The notes under the pieces were generated by a model. That model did no database searches. It saw only the letters and a program-made list of their open reading frames with translations, and was not told the origin of the DNA. A stretch of DNA of 64,000 bases, taken from contig CAWUFC020000001.1 of NCBI GenBank assembly GCA_963921335.3, forward strand, positions 2,170,001 through 2,234,000. Reading direction: 5' to 3'. This DNA is from CAWUFC02 sp963921335. GTDB taxonomy: Bacteria > Pseudomonadota > Gammaproteobacteria > Pseudomonadales > Halieaceae. Made by a program: the position numbers and the translations under genes. Below, piece by piece: positions 61,968 to 64,000 of the stretch (the stretch's first letter is position 1; each line of letters opens with the position of its first letter).

Positions 61968-63941
61968 ATGATGAATATGTTCGCTAAATTCTGTTCCTCC
62001 CTGATTTTCAGCCTGTTGTTGGCAGGCCACGCCATGGCGATCTCCGGTGACGATATTGTCGGGATGAAAGTGGATGACTTCCAGTTCCTGGACCATGAGG
62101 GTATGGCGCACCAACTGTACTACCACAGTGACGCGCCGGCCATTGTCATTATGAGCCAGGGCAATGGCTGTCCGATTGTTCGCAATGCATTGCCGATGCT
62201 GCGCCAGGTGCGCGACAAGTATGAGCAAAAGGGTATTCCGTTTTTTCTGCTGAATTCCAACTTACAGGACAATCGCGAGTCCATCGCCGCAGAGGCGGCG
62301 GAGTTTGGTTTTGACATGCCCGTGCTGGTGGATGAAAACCAGCTGGTGGGTGAAGCGCTGAAGGTGACCCGCACGGCTGAAATCTATGTGATTGAGCCCA
62401 AGAGTCGCCGTGTGGTTTATCACGGCCCGGTAGACGACCGGCTGACTTACCAGGTTCAACGTGCCGAGGCTAAGCACACCTACCTGACCGATGCTCTGGA
62501 TGCTCTGTTATCGGGTGAAGAGGTGGCGGTGGCCAACGTCGACGCCCCCGGCTGCATTGTTAATTTCCCCGAGAGGGATCGCCGTGCCGAGCACGCGAAG
62601 ATTTCCTACAGTGACACCATTGCACCCATCCTCGAGCAGCGCTGTGTCGCCTGTCACACCGAGGGCGGGATTGGTCCCTGGGCCATGAGTAACTACGAGA
62701 TGGTGAAGGGCTTTGCCCCGATGATCCGCGAAGTGATTCGGACCGACCGCATGCCACCCTGGAATGCCGACCCGGCCTATGGCCATTTTCTCAAAGACAA
62801 AAGCCTGACCAACGAAGAGATCAAAACCCTGGTGCACTGGATTGAAGCCGGTGCACCGCGGGGCAAGGGCGCCGACCCTCTGCTTGAACCCCGTGCGCCA
62901 ATTGAAGATTGGCCCCTGGGTGGGCCGGATATGATCGTCAAAATACCCGCCTACGACGTTCCCGCCACGGGCGTGGTGGATTACCAGCGTCCGGTAGTAC
63001 CCAATCCGCTGACCGAAGCCAAGTGGCTGCGGGCCAGCACCGTTAAAGTTGGTTCCCGTGAAGCGGTGCATCATGTGCTGACCGGCCTGATGAAGGAAAT
63101 GCCAGCCAGCGGCAAGAGTAACGAGTCAGAGTGGGGCGCTTCGATCGGAGGTTACGCGGTGGGTGCCGAGTCCCAGATTGCCCGTGAGAATGTCGGTGTA
63201 TACCTGGAGCCCGGTGGCGCGATCGGCCTGCAAATGCACTACACCCCCTTTGGTAAAGCCGTCACGGACGAGACCGAGATCGGGCTCTATTTTCATGATG
63301 AAGTGCCTGAAAAACTCGAGCGCCAGTCGGTGGTGATTGATATTGCCATTGACCTGCCTCCCAACGAAGGTCGTCATGAAGAGGTCGCCTATGTGCTGGT
63401 GCCCCAGGATATGGAGCTGTTTGGTGCCTTCCCCCATGCCCACTACCGCGGCCAGTCATCCAGCTTCGTGCTGCAGCGTCCAGATGGCAGCGAAGAAGTG
63501 CTGCTGTCCCTGCCACGCTATGACTTTAACTGGCAGCGCCAGTATGAGTTTGTAGAGCCGGTGCAGGTGCCGGCTGGCTCCAAGCTGATCGCCTATTACA
63601 CCTACGATAACTCAGAGCGGAATCCGGCCAATCCTGATCCGTCACTGCGCATTACCTGGGGTGATCAGAGTTTTGAGGAGATGCTGTTTACGGCATTTAC
63701 TTATCGCTGGAAGAACGAGACCAAGGACAATACGAAGCCTGAGTACGACAAGCAGATGGAGGCGCTGCGCGGCTTCACCATGCTTGATGACAACCTCGAT
63801 GGCCAGTTGTCCAAGGCGGAGTTGAAGGGTAGCCCAGGTCGTCGCATTGCCGCGTATTTTGACCGGGTCGATTCCGATCGCAATGGCATACTCACGATCC
63901 AGGAGTACACCCAGCTTTCCGTCGCTATGAATCAGCGTTGA
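61968..63941 (+). CDS. Redoxin / cytochrome c / copper monooxygenase-like / EF-hand fusion protein
   Basis: The 657-residue exported protein (signal 1-24, HAMA cleavage) joins several domains. Residues 28-180 are a redoxin fold with a single Cys68 (NGCPIVR) and not CxxC. Residues 212-300 hold one c-type haem site, CVACH at 226-230, and an MPPW motif at 262. Residues 320-590 resemble copper type II ascorbate-dependent monooxygenases, with His368-His369, His424, His490 and His492 as likely copper ligands. Two EF-hands follow at 607-618 and 635-646, both with full Ca2+ ligands. Function is not known; a periplasmic copper oxygenase fed by its own haem is an inference. It is divergent from the hydrolase, with 111 bases between. 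Confidence 0.82.
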   Translation: MMNMFAKFCSSLIFSLLLAGHAMAISGDDIVGMKVDDFQFLDHEGMAHQLYYHSDAPAIVIMSQGNGCPIVRNALPMLRQVRDKYEQKGIPFFLLNSNLQDNRESIAAEAAEFGFDMPVLVDENQLVGEALKVTRTAEIYVIEPKSRRVVYHGPVDDRLTYQVQRAEAKHTYLTDALDALLSGEEVAVANVDAPGCIVNFPERDRRAEHAKISYSDTIAPILEQRCVACHTEGGIGPWAMSNYEMVKGFAPMIREVIRTDRMPPWNADPAYGHFLKDKSLTNEEIKTLVHWIEAGAPRGKGADPLLEPRAPIEDWPLGGPDMIVKIPAYDVPATGVVDYQRPVVPNPLTEAKWLRASTVKVGSREAVHHVLTGLMKEMPASGKSNESEWGASIGGYAVGAESQIARENVGVYLEPGGAIGLQMHYTPFGKAVTDETEIGLYFHDEVPEKLERQSVVIDIAIDLPPNEGRHEEVAYVLVPQDMELFGAFPHAHYRGQSSSFVLQRPDGSEEVLLSLPRYDFNWQRQYEFVEPVQVPAGSKLIAYYTYDNSERNPANPDPSLRITWGDQSFEEMLFTAFTYRWKNETKDNTKPEYDKQMEALRGFTMLDDNLDGQLSKAELKGSPGRRIAAYFDRVDSDRNGILTIQEYTQLSVAMNQR

Positions 63942-64000
63942 GGGCGGCGGGGCTCAGTTCCTGGTTTGTAGCGAGAAAATTCCACCGCTGGCTTGGTCTG
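63942..64000. other. Window end, no feature seen
   Basis: The last 59 bases after the fusion-protein stop show no hairpin with a T-run and no gene start that can be supported. Confidence 0.5.

Overview
The window reads as a chromosomal segment of a marine-type gammaproteobacterium. The left 27 kb has the gene order known from Pseudomonas and relatives (guaB-guaA-tadA-mltF-purL, then secD-secF-suhB-trmJ-iscRSUA-hscBA-fdx-iscX-ndk-rlmN-pilF-rodZ-ispG-hisS-yfgM-bamB-der). The right part is rich in CoA-ester catabolism, TonB-dependent uptake, a PQQ dehydrogenase and spinster-like MFS carriers. That combination fits the Cellvibrionales/Halieaceae (OM60/NOR5) type, but this is an inference from gene content and not a proven placement. 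No tRNA, rRNA, CRISPR, prophage or insertion sequence was seen.

Region 1 (1-7.6 kb): end of guaB, guaA and tadA, then mltF on the opposite strand and the large purL, closed by a clear rho-independent terminator. Region 2 (7.6-27.3 kb): secDF, suhB/trmJ, the complete isc iron-sulfur operon behind a candidate IscR site, ndk with its own promoter, then a tightly packed run from rlmN to der ending in a group III truncated haemoglobin. These are housekeeping genes with intact catalytic residues.

Region 3 (27.65-35.94 kb) is a nine-gene catabolic operon: two DUF35 proteins, two thiolase-fold proteins lacking the usual catalytic Cys and His, a FadD19-like CoA ligase, an EchA19-like hydratase, an alpha-methylacyl-CoA racemase, a nitroreductase-like flavoprotein and a second crotonase. 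The relatives I recognise are actinobacterial cholesterol side-chain genes, so the operon probably degrades a branched, steroid-like acyl side chain. A cluster of TGACC half-sites and a promoter lie in front of it.

Region 4 (36-45.9 kb): a broken RTX-type secreted protein gene (two one-base losses and one in-frame stop), a hotdog thioesterase, a DUF2244 protein, a VOC protein, a nucleotide-exchange-type carrier, a MatB-like malonyl-CoA synthetase, an SDR and an MFS carrier.

Region 5 (46-64 kb): a 3-hydroxyacyl-CoA dehydrogenase faces a secreted-protein module (two paralogous uncharacterised proteins, a frameshifted DUF6152 protein, a NIPSNAP protein). Next come a TonB-dependent receptor and, divergent from it, a seven-gene operon: lipoprotein PQQ dehydrogenase, hydrolase, ACAD10-like dehydrogenase, APH-type kinase, two MaoC hydratases and an MFS carrier. 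An SDR and an epoxide-hydrolase-like protein lie opposite, and the window closes with a fused redoxin/cytochrome c/copper-monooxygenase/EF-hand protein. Together these suggest uptake, periplasmic oxidation, activation and beta-oxidation of a hydrophobic hydroxylated substrate, possibly through phosphorylation of a 4-hydroxyacyl-CoA.
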